Below are positions 1 to 6,557 of a stretch of 19,293 nucleotides of DNA, piece after piece. How positions within the stretch are numbered: position 1 is the first letter of the stretch; every line of letters begins with the position of its first letter. The position numbers and the translations under genes were made by a program. Below the pieces are notes generated by a model. That model was not told the origin of the DNA and did not search any database. It saw only the letters and a list, made by a program, of their open reading frames with translations. The stretch is from positions 1 through 19,293 of the forward strand of contig JBILMQ010000029.1 in the NCBI GenBank assembly GCA_044375455.1, in the 5' to 3' direction. The stretch is from JBEIHX01 sp044375455 (GTDB lineage: Bacteria > Pseudomonadota > Alphaproteobacteria > Caulobacterales > Aquidulcibacteraceae).

Positions 1-843
1 ATAGTAGACCCGCTTGCGCAAGCGCCCGAGCAGGAACCGCTCGACGATCCTGACGGCCGCCTCAACCTTGGCCTTGTCTTTTGGCTTTCGTGGCCGCGCG
101 GGCAGCGCAGCCGTGTCGTAATGCGTGAGCAGCTCCGCATAGCTGCGATTGATCATCGGCTCATAGAAGCAGGCCTTGATCACCGCGACCTTCGGATTGT
201 CTGGGACCACCAGCTTGGGCGAGCCGCCCATAAAGTGGAAGGCGCGGGCATGAGCCGCGAGCCAGTCGGCCAATCCTTCAGTCCAAGTCGCCTCCGCGTA
301 GGTGAGGCTGGACCCGCCGATCACTGCGACAAAGATATGCGCCGCGCGCGTCTCCAGAGTGTGCCGGTCAATGATCACGGCGACCGTGTCGCCGGCATAA
401 TCGACGAAGAGCTTCTCGCCGCCCAGATATGTCTGGCGCATGCTTAAGGAGAGCTTGGCCTCCCACTGTCGGTAGATCTCGCAGAACCGGCTGTATCGAT
501 AGCCATCTGGATATCGCTCAATGTACTCGTCCCACAGGATCTGCAGCGTGACATGCTTGCGCTTGAGCTCCTTGTGGATCGCAGCCCAATCCGGCTCGTG
601 GCGTCGCCGCCCCCCAGCCTTGGCGCCCGCTTCCCGGAACATCAGGCCTTCCAGATCCGCCTCGCTGACCTCCGGCCCGATCGGCCAGCCGAGCCCGCGT
701 GCAGCGCAACGCTCCAACAGCGCGCGCACAGTGCGACGAGGCACGCCTGATCGGCGCGCGATCTCGCGCACCGCCAAGCCTGCCTCATGCTTCATCCTCA
801 AAATCTCGCGCACCTGGCGCATTGGCGTCCTCGCAGCTGGCAT
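1..843 (-). CDS. istA: IS21-family transposase IstA, 3' end off the window
   Basis: This is the DDE transposase of an IS21-type insertion sequence. The frame is open from an ATG at 843 to the window edge, giving 281 residues without a stop. An N-terminal helix-turn-helix is visible at about residues 20-45 (VREIARRSGVPRRTVRALL). The catalytic core follows: VDYAGD with D148, VPDN with D215, and KDKAKVEAAV with E261, the usual IstA DDE pattern. The start is supported by GGAGAGG six bases upstream. Family members are about 500 aa, so roughly the last 40 percent and the helper ATPase gene istB should lie beyond position 1. The visible part shows no frameshift or stop, so the element may be intact. 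Function is assigned from family motifs. Confidence 0.93.
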   Translation of the reverse strand, partial: MPAARTPMRQVREILRMKHEAGLAVREIARRSGVPRRTVRALLERCAARGLGWPIGPEVSEADLEGLMFREAGAKAGGRRRHEPDWAAIHKELKRKHVTLQILWDEYIERYPDGYRYSRFCEIYRQWEAKLSLSMRQTYLGGEKLFVDYAGDTVAVIIDRHTLETRAAHIFVAVIGGSSLTYAEATWTEGLADWLAAHARAFHFMGGSPKLVVPDNPKVAVIKACFYEPMINRSYAELLTHYDTAALPARPRKPKDKAKVEAAVRIVERFLLGRLRKRVYY

Positions 844-930
844 GGCGTCCCTCTCCAACAGTTGAGGGGACGATGCTCTACAGCCGCGGCCGTCATCACC
901 GACCCCTTAGGACCCCAAACCCGAACATCG

Positions 931-1026
931 GGGTGGGCGCCAATTTGTCGGAACGGGTGGGCGTCAATTTAGCGGAATGCCCGGGCGCCTATTCCCCGGA
1001 ATGGTGGGCGCCTTCACATCGGAATC
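931..1026. repeat. Four tandem 24-bp terminal repeats of the IS21 element
   Basis: Four copies start at 931, 955, 979 and 1003 with exact 24-bp spacing. The core is GGGCGCC, an AT-rich centre, then CGGAA(T/C), for example GGTGGGCGCCAATTTGTCGG at 932. Copies 1 and 2 are closest. Copies 3 and 4 keep GGGCGCC and CGGAAT but differ in the centre. In IS21 elements such multiple terminal repeats are transposase-binding sites, and they also sit in the istA promoter region. Spacing and sequence are read directly; the binding role is from family knowledge. Confidence 0.85.
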
Positions 1027-1030
1027 TGCA

Positions 1031-1091
1031 CACTGGCGGCGAGCGCGCTCGCCACGCCGCCGATGGTCAGTCGACGCATGAGCCGCGCCAT
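1031..1091 (-). pseudogene. Possible gene start cut by the IS21 insertion
   Basis: On the minus strand an ATG at 1091 (or 1079) opens MARLMRRLTIGGVASALAAS and then runs straight into the IS tip at 1030. The basic start followed by a small hydrophobic stretch resembles an export signal. A twin-arginine pair, RRLTIGG, is also present. No good Shine-Dalgarno site precedes it and only 20 codons are left, so this may be chance in GC-rich DNA. If real, it is the 5' stub of an exported protein broken by transposition. Confidence 0.2.
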
Positions 1092-1144
1092 CGGCCCGCG
1101 CACGGGGGAGCGTGACGGGGGCGCTGCTTCGGGAGGGTCCCGCG

Positions 1145-1173
1145 GCCGCCGGAGCGCCGCCCGCTCCGGCGGC
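1145..1173. repeat. Perfect 12-bp inverted repeat, GC-rich hairpin
   Basis: GCCGCCGGAGCG at 1145-1156 is exactly complementary to CGCTCCGGCGGC at 1162-1173, with a 5-base loop. There is no T-tract on either side, so it is not a standard intrinsic terminator. It lies between the IS21 tip and the IS5 remnant, in DNA with no recognisable gene (1031-1290). Its role is unknown. Confidence 0.6.
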
Positions 1174-1289
1174 TCTGCGGTCCGCCGCGGTGTGCGGGCA
1201 CAGGGGCTCCACAGCGCCAGCGTTCAGGACAGCCCGCCTGCGCTGCTGCGTTGGTCGGAATCGTCCTCTGTTTGTTGACCGGCCTTCAA

Positions 1290-1960
1290 TCATTGTTCCC
1301 GAGCGCTATGGTCCTTCCACCACCTGATACAATCGTTTCGTTCGCTGGCGGGAGAAAGGCGTGTGGGATCGCATTTTTTTGATGCGGTTTGCGAGGCTTA
1401 CGCCGGCAATACACGGATGATCGATTCCGCCAGCGTGCGCGCGCATCAGCCGCGGCGAACGGCAAAAAGGGGAAGAACAAGACGGCGCCACAGCCGCTCC
1501 TGCCGCCGGTGGGGACAGAATTGACGCCCGATGCATGGGGCGCTCGCGCGGCGGATTGACGACGACAATCCATGCCGTCGTCGACGCCAATGGTGCGCCA
1601 ATCACGCTGACATTGACGCCTGGCCAGGCCCATGGCGGCAAGAGCGCCGACGAGATGCTCGCCGCCGTGAAAGCAGGCGACACCCTGACCGCCGATGCGG
1701 GCTATCACAGTGATCGGCTTGGCGCTGATCTCAAGCGTCGGCTCGTCAAGGCCTGCATCAAGCCGATGCCGAACCGAAAGACGACCTGTCGGCCGCGCGG
1801 AGCCGCCCATGCCAGACGCAACCCTGCCGGGCGCTTCTTCAACACGCTCAAACACGTTCGCGCCATCGCCAACCGGTTTGAAAAGCGCGTTGCACCCTGT
1901 CTCGCGCTGGTTAGACCCGCGTCCGCAAGAGTGTGGGTGCGGTTGATGAGTCGGCGGCCG
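1290..1960 (+). pseudogene. Decayed IS5-family (IS427-like) transposase
   Basis: Pieces of one DDE transposase can be followed through several frames. The first is PERYGPSTT, where TGA at 1324-1326 stands where relatives usually have a Cys codon, then YNRFVRWREKGVWDRIF. A frame change in the T-run near 1373-1380 leads to AYAGNTRMIDSASVRAHQ, another change to AANGKKGK, and another to CMGRSRGGLTTTIHAVVDANGAP from about 1532. TADAGYHSD carries the second catalytic Asp. The third catalytic residue is lost: the usual VERFFN is AGRFFN here, a Glu-to-Gly change. The 5' part and inverted repeats are not recognised. The gene cannot make an active enzyme. It abuts the 3' end of the catabolic operon. 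Confidence 0.85.
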
Positions 1961-1994
1961 GGTGCGCCGCACGCCGTGAGTGATGGGCACACGG

Positions 1995-2804
1995 TCAGGA
2001 ATCCCAACCGATCCATTCGCTGATCCCGCGGCCCAGCACCCATTCCTTGTCAGCGTCTGGCAGCCACGCGAGGTGCTGTGAGAACATGGTCAGGCATTCG
2101 CGCCACGAACACTGCATGCGAGTGTAGTCTGTGCCCCAGAAGAACCGCTTTGGGCCAAACGCATCGAAGACCCGCTTGAGGGGCCCGTGGGTGTCGGCAA
2201 ACGGGTAGGCTTCGTTCGACATCGAAGGAACCGCTGTCGCCTTGACCGCGACATTCGAATGTTTGGCCAGCGCGATCATCGCGCCGAAATGATCCACTGC
2301 ACCGGGCAATTTGGCGAACGGGCTGATGCTGAGGTGGTCGAACAGCAAACGCGCCTTGGGGTACTGAGCGGCCAATGCGCCAAGCCGTTCGAAGCCGGCA
2401 GGCGGCGCCATCAAGCCGAGCGGGATTTCGCGATCGTGGGCCGCCTCGAACAGCCAGTCGAGCTCTCCGGCTGCGAACCTGGCCCAGGCCTCCGGGGTGG
2501 CGATGATGAATCGCAGTCCGAGCATGCCGGGCTTCGCCAGCCATTCATCGACCTTTGCCGGCCCTGCTTGATCGTCGAGCGGAAACCAGCCCAATGTCGC
2601 AAAGCGATCGGGGTGAAGGCGCACAGCTTCCACTGCGTAGTCGTTAGAGCCGGGATCCCAGACCGCGGGGCAGTTCACCGCCCGATCGATTCCGGCTGCG
2701 TCCATTTCACGCAGAGCATCATCGATCAGGTGCGGTGCGCGCCAGTGGTGCGGTGGAGCTGTATCACTGGTCCACAGGTGAATTTGGGCATCAACGATGG
2801 GCAT
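1995..2804 (-). CDS. Amidohydrolase-2 (COG3618, lactonase-like) family hydrolase
   Basis: A 269-residue metal-dependent hydrolase of the TIM-barrel amidohydrolase superfamily, of the group holding 2-pyrone-4,6-dicarboxylate lactonase and sugar lactonases. Visible landmarks are VDAQIHLW at residues 4-11, LLFDHLSI with H157, and FFWGTDYTRM with the superfamily Asp at D226 near the C-terminus. The first histidine of the usual HxH is Gln7, with H9 kept. QxH variants occur in this subfamily and suggest altered or absent metal use. It is the last gene of the leftward operon, 24 bp after the alpha/beta hydrolase. It may open a lactone or hydrolyse or decarboxylate a ring-cleavage product. The exact substrate cannot be read from the sequence. 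Confidence 0.82.
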   Translation of the reverse strand: MPIVDAQIHLWTSDTAPPHHWRAPHLIDDALREMDAAGIDRAVNCPAVWDPGSNDYAVEAVRLHPDRFATLGWFPLDDQAGPAKVDEWLAKPGMLGLRFIIATPEAWARFAAGELDWLFEAAHDREIPLGLMAPPAGFERLGALAAQYPKARLLFDHLSISPFAKLPGAVDHFGAMIALAKHSNVAVKATAVPSMSNEAYPFADTHGPLKRVFDAFGPKRFFWGTDYTRMQCSWRECLTMFSQHLAWLPDADKEWVLGRGISEWIGWDS

Positions 2805-2828
2805 CGAACGGTCTTTTCACTCTGTAAA

Positions 2829-3968
2829 TCAGGATGCCGGACGGGGCGCGGCAGAAAGGCGCTCACGCATCCAGTCGGCAACCAGATTGTCGCGGTCGCT
2901 GCGGTGGTTGTAGATGCAGTGGTCGCCATCGGAGAACACCACCATGCGCTTGTCCTGAGTGGGCGCCATCTGCAGCAGCATCTGCGCATGTTCGGTTGGC
3001 ACCAGCGGGTCCCTGCCGCCCTGAATGACCAGCAGCGGATAGCCGGGATTCCCCGGGGCATCGAGCGGCGTCACGTTCTCCCATATGGCGGTCGCCTGAT
3101 CTTCGTCCACCGCTCCGCAGAAAGCGACCATCTTCGCGAAGAAGGCATTGCCAACACTCCGGCCTAAACTGGGCTTGATCACCCCGCCGTTGTTGCAGCA
3201 GGCGGCGATGCGTTTGTCCGCGCCGGCGACGGTCATGGCCAGGCTACCGCCCATGCTGTTGCCAACGATCCCGATCGGGCGATCCGGTGCGTGCGCGGAG
3301 AGAAAGTCGATCACAGCAGCAAGATCGCCCAGCCAGCCGGGGGTAAGATAGTGGTCATGGGCGAAGCGGGTTTCGCCCTGGCCCGGGCAATCCAGCATCA
3401 GCGTGTCGACGCCACGTGCGGCCAGCGCGTCTCCCATGGAATCGAAGTCCATCGCCCAGCCCTCGACACCGCCGAAGGCGATTGCGGACCCGACGGCCGG
3501 TGCGATGGTTGCCTTGATCCACCAGCCAGCCAGACGACCGCCAGGACCATCGATCACGAGGCGCTCGCGATTGAGCCCGAGTTCACTGGCATGCTGGTAA
3601 AGGTCCGCAGAACGGGCGTAGAGCGCGGCGCGTTCCTGGGTGTTTTCCAGCATCATCATTTGCCCCATCCGCAGCAAGGCGGCGGCGCGGTGACAGGCGC
3701 TGATCCGGCTCGGCACGGGGGCTGTTGGCGGCGCCAGCGCGAGCAGGTCTTCGGCAATGCTGATCGCGGCCTGTTTCCATTCCACGCCATCAATGATCCG
3801 TGCCCGCAGTTCGATGGCGTCTGCGTAATCGACGCCGTAGCCCATCATTCGTTCGAGCGAGAACTGCTTCAGTCCGGCCTGCGAGATTGGCGCAAGCCCT
3901 TCAAACGCAGCTTCGGTTTCTAAGCGTTTTCCTGAGAACTGGCGGATTTCTATAGGCAAGTCGATCAT
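2829..3968 (-). CDS. Alpha/beta hydrolase, DHPON-hydrolase/FrsA-like
   Basis: A 379-residue alpha/beta-fold serine hydrolase with a helical N-terminal domain (about residues 1-135) before the catalytic core. The core shows the nucleophile elbow GNSMGG (S238), the acid QGGRDP (D320) and the histidine DGDHC (H350). Length and architecture match the family that includes 2,6-dihydroxypseudooxynicotine hydrolase, a carbon-carbon bond hydrolase of nicotine breakdown, and FrsA-like esterases. The start is the ATG at 3968, overlapping the stop of the upstream gene as ATGA, which implies translational coupling. A longer in-frame start at 4118 lies wholly within the upstream gene and is unlikely. It may cleave a C-C or ester bond of a ring-opened intermediate; this is inference from family and context. 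Confidence 0.85.
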   Translation of the reverse strand: MIDLPIEIRQFSGKRLETEAAFEGLAPISQAGLKQFSLERMMGYGVDYADAIELRARIIDGVEWKQAAISIAEDLLALAPPTAPVPSRISACHRAAALLRMGQMMMLENTQERAALYARSADLYQHASELGLNRERLVIDGPGGRLAGWWIKATIAPAVGSAIAFGGVEGWAMDFDSMGDALAARGVDTLMLDCPGQGETRFAHDHYLTPGWLGDLAAVIDFLSAHAPDRPIGIVGNSMGGSLAMTVAGADKRIAACCNNGGVIKPSLGRSVGNAFFAKMVAFCGAVDEDQATAIWENVTPLDAPGNPGYPLLVIQGGRDPLVPTEHAQMLLQMAPTQDKRMVVFSDGDHCIYNHRSDRDNLVADWMRERLSAAPRPAS

Positions 3969-4660
3969 GCTTGATACTCGATACGAAGTTCGCCGATTCC
4001 CTCGCAAACCGCCTTGAGCTGTTCCCCGGCAATCACCGGGCCAACGCCGGCGGGCGTTCCGGTAAGCAGCAGATCGCCGGGCAGGAGCTCCACCAGCTGG
4101 GACAGGGCCGCCAGACACTCCTCCACGGACCAGATCATGTCCCCGATCAGTGCTGTCTGGCGCTCCACTCCGTTGACAGACACGCTGATGCGCGCTGAGG
4201 CCAGCGCTGCCCGATCCACGTCGGTTGCGATGGCGCTGATCGGACAGGACTGGTCGAAGCCTTTGGCCATGTCCCAGGGCCGTGCAGTGCGCTTTGCCTC
4301 AGCCTGCAAGTCACGCCGGGTCATGTCGAGCGCGACGGCATAGCCAAACACAAGACCTGCAGCCTCCTGCGGACTGAGACTGCGCCCCGCCTTGCCAATG
4401 GCCACGGCCAATTCAACCTCGTGATGCAGGTCTTGCGTCATTGCTGGATAAGGCAAAGTTCCACCCAGCGGCGCCACTGCATCGCCCGGCTTGGCGAAAA
4501 AGAATGGCGGCTCGCGGGCAGGGTCGCTGCCCATTTCGCGCGCGTGTTCGGCATAGTTGCGCCCGACGCACCATATCCGCCGCACCGGAAAGAGCTTGGA
4601 TGAGCCAACGATCGGAATGGCCGGAACAGGCGGAACGGGAATCGCGTAGGGGCTAGACAT
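3965..4660 (-). CDS. Fumarylacetoacetate hydrolase-family protein (acylpyruvate hydrolase-like)
   Basis: A 231-residue FAH-fold hydrolase, about the size of fumarylpyruvate and acylpyruvate hydrolases. Seen in order: VGRNYAEHAREMG (residues 32-44), PPFFFAKPGDA, HHEVELAVAIGK with the metal ligands E81 and E83, LDMTRRDLQ with D112, KGFDQSCP (K134), and GTPAGVGPV (201-209). These are the standard metal and substrate elements of the family. Such enzymes cleave the C-C bond of beta-diketo acids formed after aromatic ring opening. It lies 10 bp after the cupin gene and is coupled through ATGA to the alpha/beta hydrolase. Having two C-C hydrolase types side by side is notable. Substrate not determinable. 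Confidence 0.9.
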   Translation of the reverse strand: MSSPYAIPVPPVPAIPIVGSSKLFPVRRIWCVGRNYAEHAREMGSDPAREPPFFFAKPGDAVAPLGGTLPYPAMTQDLHHEVELAVAIGKAGRSLSPQEAAGLVFGYAVALDMTRRDLQAEAKRTARPWDMAKGFDQSCPISAIATDVDRAALASARISVSVNGVERQTALIGDMIWSVEECLAALSQLVELLPGDLLLTGTPAGVGPVIAGEQLKAVCEGIGELRIEYQA

Positions 4661-4670
4661 GGTCTGGCGC

Positions 4671-5138
4671 TCAATGATCGGTTTCGGTGTGCGGCGAGAT
4701 TAGCCGGTAATGGTCCGGAACAGGAATTGCCGGGTTGTCGCCCGGCAGAAACTCCACTGTCACGAAGCTGAGCTCGGTATCGCCGACGTTCTCCACCGCG
4801 TGGACGAAGTATTCTCCCGCGCCATGACGGAAGAACCGGGTTTCGCCGGCGTAGTGGACCACGTCCTGAATGCGCCCGTCCTCGTAATACCCGCGCGCTA
4901 CCCCGGCGCTGAGCGAGGACCAGAAATAATCGAGCACATGGCGGTGAAAGGTCAGGAAGCCCCCCGGCGCCAGGTGCAGGTGCCAGACCCGGCAGCGATC
5001 GTTCTCTAACACGAGCTGGCTGCCCACGGCGCCGCTGAACTGGTTGGCCTCGAATTCGTCCTGCAAGTGCTGCGGCCAGTGCCCGCGCGGGTTGTCGCGC
5101 GGGCCGGGCTCTGCCTGGATGATGATCTTGTGGTCCAT
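4671..5138 (-). CDS. Small cupin-domain protein (BauB-like)
   Basis: A 155-residue single-domain cupin. The first cupin motif reads FHRHVLDYFW (H65, H67, with D70 or Y71 where Glu is more usual). The second gives FVHAVENVG (H113, N117), so a three-histidine metal site is plausible. The closest remembered family is the small cupins annotated as BauB-like in amine and amino-acid catabolism, whose function is poorly known. It sits between the dehydrogenase (17 bp downstream of that gene) and the FAH-family gene. No classical ring-cleavage dioxygenase is encoded nearby, so this cupin is one candidate for an oxygenase or isomerase step. A non-catalytic or sensing role is equally possible. Confidence 0.8.
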   Translation of the reverse strand: MDHKIIIQAEPGPRDNPRGHWPQHLQDEFEANQFSGAVGSQLVLENDRCRVWHLHLAPGGFLTFHRHVLDYFWSSLSAGVARGYYEDGRIQDVVHYAGETRFFRHGAGEYFVHAVENVGDTELSFVTVEFLPGDNPAIPVPDHYRLISPHTETDH

Positions 5139-5155
5139 GGCCTAATCTGCTCGCG

Positions 5156-6265
5156 TCAGGGTTTGGAATTGGGGGTGAGGATGACCTTGATCGCTCCGTC
5201 AATCCGTTCGCGCGCGTGGCGCAAGGCTTCGGGCAGGTCCTTCAGGCCGAAGCTGTGGGTGTGGATCAAGGTGGCATCGAAGCGCCCGGCCTTCATCAGC
5301 GCGATCGCCCGCGCGACCGCGCTTTTTCCCTCGCCGCGAATGCCGTAGAGGTAGATGTTGTTCATCACCGCATGAGCCAGATCGATGCTTGCAAGGCCGT
5401 GCGGGAAGGCCGCAAGGCAGATCTTGCCGCCGCGACTGCACATGTGGATCGCCTGGTTGATCGACTGTTCGGTTCCGGCGCACTCCATCACATAATCGAC
5501 GCCTTTGCCTCCGGTAGCAGCGAGAACCGCGTCGACCGGATCAGTCTCGCGCGCGTCGAGCACGGTATCCGCGCCCAGCTTTGCTCCGATCTGCAGCCTG
5601 TTCTCGCGCGTGCCGATCAGGATCACGGGATCGGCCCCCAGCGCCTTGGCGACAGCGGCGCCCAGCAGACCGATCGGACCCGGCCCGATAACCGCGACGC
5701 TTTCACCCGCAATCAGCCCGCCCATTTCGGTAAAGCCGTACACTGAAGTCCCGGCAGTAACTGCCAGCGCCGCTTCGGCATCGGACATGCGCTCCGGCAC
5801 CCGAACGAGCGTGTTGATGTGATTGATGGCGTATTGGGCGAAACCGCCACTGGTGGTGAAGCCGTTGGCGCGGTGGCCCTTGTCATGGCCTGGATAGTTC
5901 CGGCCGTAGTTGAGACACGACGTGTACATCCCGGCCCGGCAGCGCTTGCACTGCCCGCAGCCTGCGTGGATCTCGACTGCGACGCGTTCACCGACCGCAT
6001 ATTCATCAACGTCCGGGCCAAGTGCGGCTACTGTGCCCATATATTCGTGGCCAGGGGTGAAATTCTGACCAAAGGGCAACTTGCCCTTGACCAGAGCTGG
6101 GGGGCCATTGGCGATCACGTCAAGGTCGGTCGCACATATCGCCACCGCATCGATCCGCACCAGCACTTCTGATCGACCGGGCTTGGGGACATCCCGTGTC
6201 CGCAATGTCAGTTCGCCGGGCGCATCGAGCTCCCATGCCTGCATCCTTAGATCCACCGCGATCAC
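5156..6265 (-). CDS. Zinc-dependent medium-chain alcohol dehydrogenase
   Basis: An MDR-superfamily NAD(P)-dependent dehydrogenase of up to 369 residues. Catalytic zinc residues are C44 (AICATDL) and H73-E74 (PGHEYMG). The structural zinc lobe is GCGQCKRCRAGMYTSC with four Cys (C103, C106, C109, C117). The Rossmann motif is GPGPIG at 194-199. It is the first gene of the leftward operon and likely oxidises an alcohol or reduces an aldehyde intermediate. The start is uncertain: GTG at 6265, GTG at 6256 or ATG at 6244. AAGAAGG touches the first GTG, is well spaced for the second, and AAGG abuts the ATG, so 6256 fits the ribosome site best. The longest form is given here. Confidence 0.9.
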   Translation of the reverse strand: MIAVDLRMQAWELDAPGELTLRTRDVPKPGRSEVLVRIDAVAICATDLDVIANGPPALVKGKLPFGQNFTPGHEYMGTVAALGPDVDEYAVGERVAVEIHAGCGQCKRCRAGMYTSCLNYGRNYPGHDKGHRANGFTTSGGFAQYAINHINTLVRVPERMSDAEAALAVTAGTSVYGFTEMGGLIAGESVAVIGPGPIGLLGAAVAKALGADPVILIGTRENRLQIGAKLGADTVLDARETDPVDAVLAATGGKGVDYVMECAGTEQSINQAIHMCSRGGKICLAAFPHGLASIDLAHAVMNNIYLYGIRGEGKSAVARAIALMKAGRFDATLIHTHSFGLKDLPEALRHARERIDGAIKVILTPNSKP

Positions 6266-6557
6266 CCTTCTTGATTGCCGACGCCATGGGGTCGGTTAAC
6301 GGGTAAACCAATACAACCATTACGCCCAATATCGCAAGAAGCTTGGGTTTTCGCTCGACGGGAGACGGGGATTCGGGGTTCGGAGCGCCACGGACGCGAT
6401 CGCTCCGCACCAACGTTACGCCTCTCAAACCACATAAAGACATGATACAAAAGCGCGCAATGCTTCGGACCGGACGGGCTTGCAATTGAAACCAATGTCG
6501 GGCATATGGTCAACCAATACCTTAAATGGTCAAAAGACCAACCGGGAGGGGAAAGCG
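6266..6557. promoter_or_regulatory. Divergent promoter region of the catabolic cluster
   Basis: These 292 bp separate the leftward dehydrogenase operon from the rightward TonB-receptor gene, so both promoters should lie here. On the plus strand TTGCAA (6480-6485) and CATATG (6503-6508) are 17 bp apart, a weak sigma-70 candidate for the receptor gene. On the minus side an imperfect palindrome GGTTAACGGGTAAACC (6294-6309) lies about 30 bp upstream of the dehydrogenase start. The two clear palindromes at 6507-6540 are listed separately. No ORF of note is present. The promoter calls are by eye and uncertain. Confidence 0.5.
6507..6540. promoter_or_regulatory. Paired palindromes, candidate FadR/GntR-type operator
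   Basis: Two dyads share the TGGT...ACCA half-site: TGGTCAACCA at 6507-6516 and TGGTCAAAAGACCA at 6527-6540 (TGGTC, four A, GACCA). Their centres are about 22 bp apart, near two helical turns, so a regulator could occupy both on one DNA face. FadR-subfamily GntR regulators bind short palindromes of the TGGTnnnACCA type, and one such regulator is encoded at 8923. The first dyad overlaps the putative -10 of the receptor promoter, which would fit repression. The palindromes are read directly; the link to the regulator is inference. Confidence 0.5.

Larger units (their letters stand above)
1..1030 (-). mobile_element. IS21-family insertion sequence, one end plus istA
   Basis: The element is oriented leftward. 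Its outer tip is at about 1030, where the minus strand reads TGCAGATTCCG, a typical IS21-group start. The tip is followed by four tandem terminal repeats and then istA. IS21-family ends usually begin with TG and carry several IstA-binding repeats, which is what is seen here. The other end, istB and the target duplication are outside the window, so the exact junction base is inferred. Confidence 0.85.

Noticed and set aside
121..1115. Several plus-strand frames
   Set aside because: They are antisense to istA and the IS21 repeats; the minus strand carries the DDE motifs.
2187..3167. Long plus-strand frame of 326 codons
   Set aside because: It is antisense to two well-supported genes with catalytic motifs; its own translation shows no domain.
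3969..4118. A 50-residue extension of the alpha/beta hydrolase
   Set aside because: It lies entirely inside the upstream FAH-family gene in another frame, and the ATGA overlap at 3965-3968 gives the natural start.
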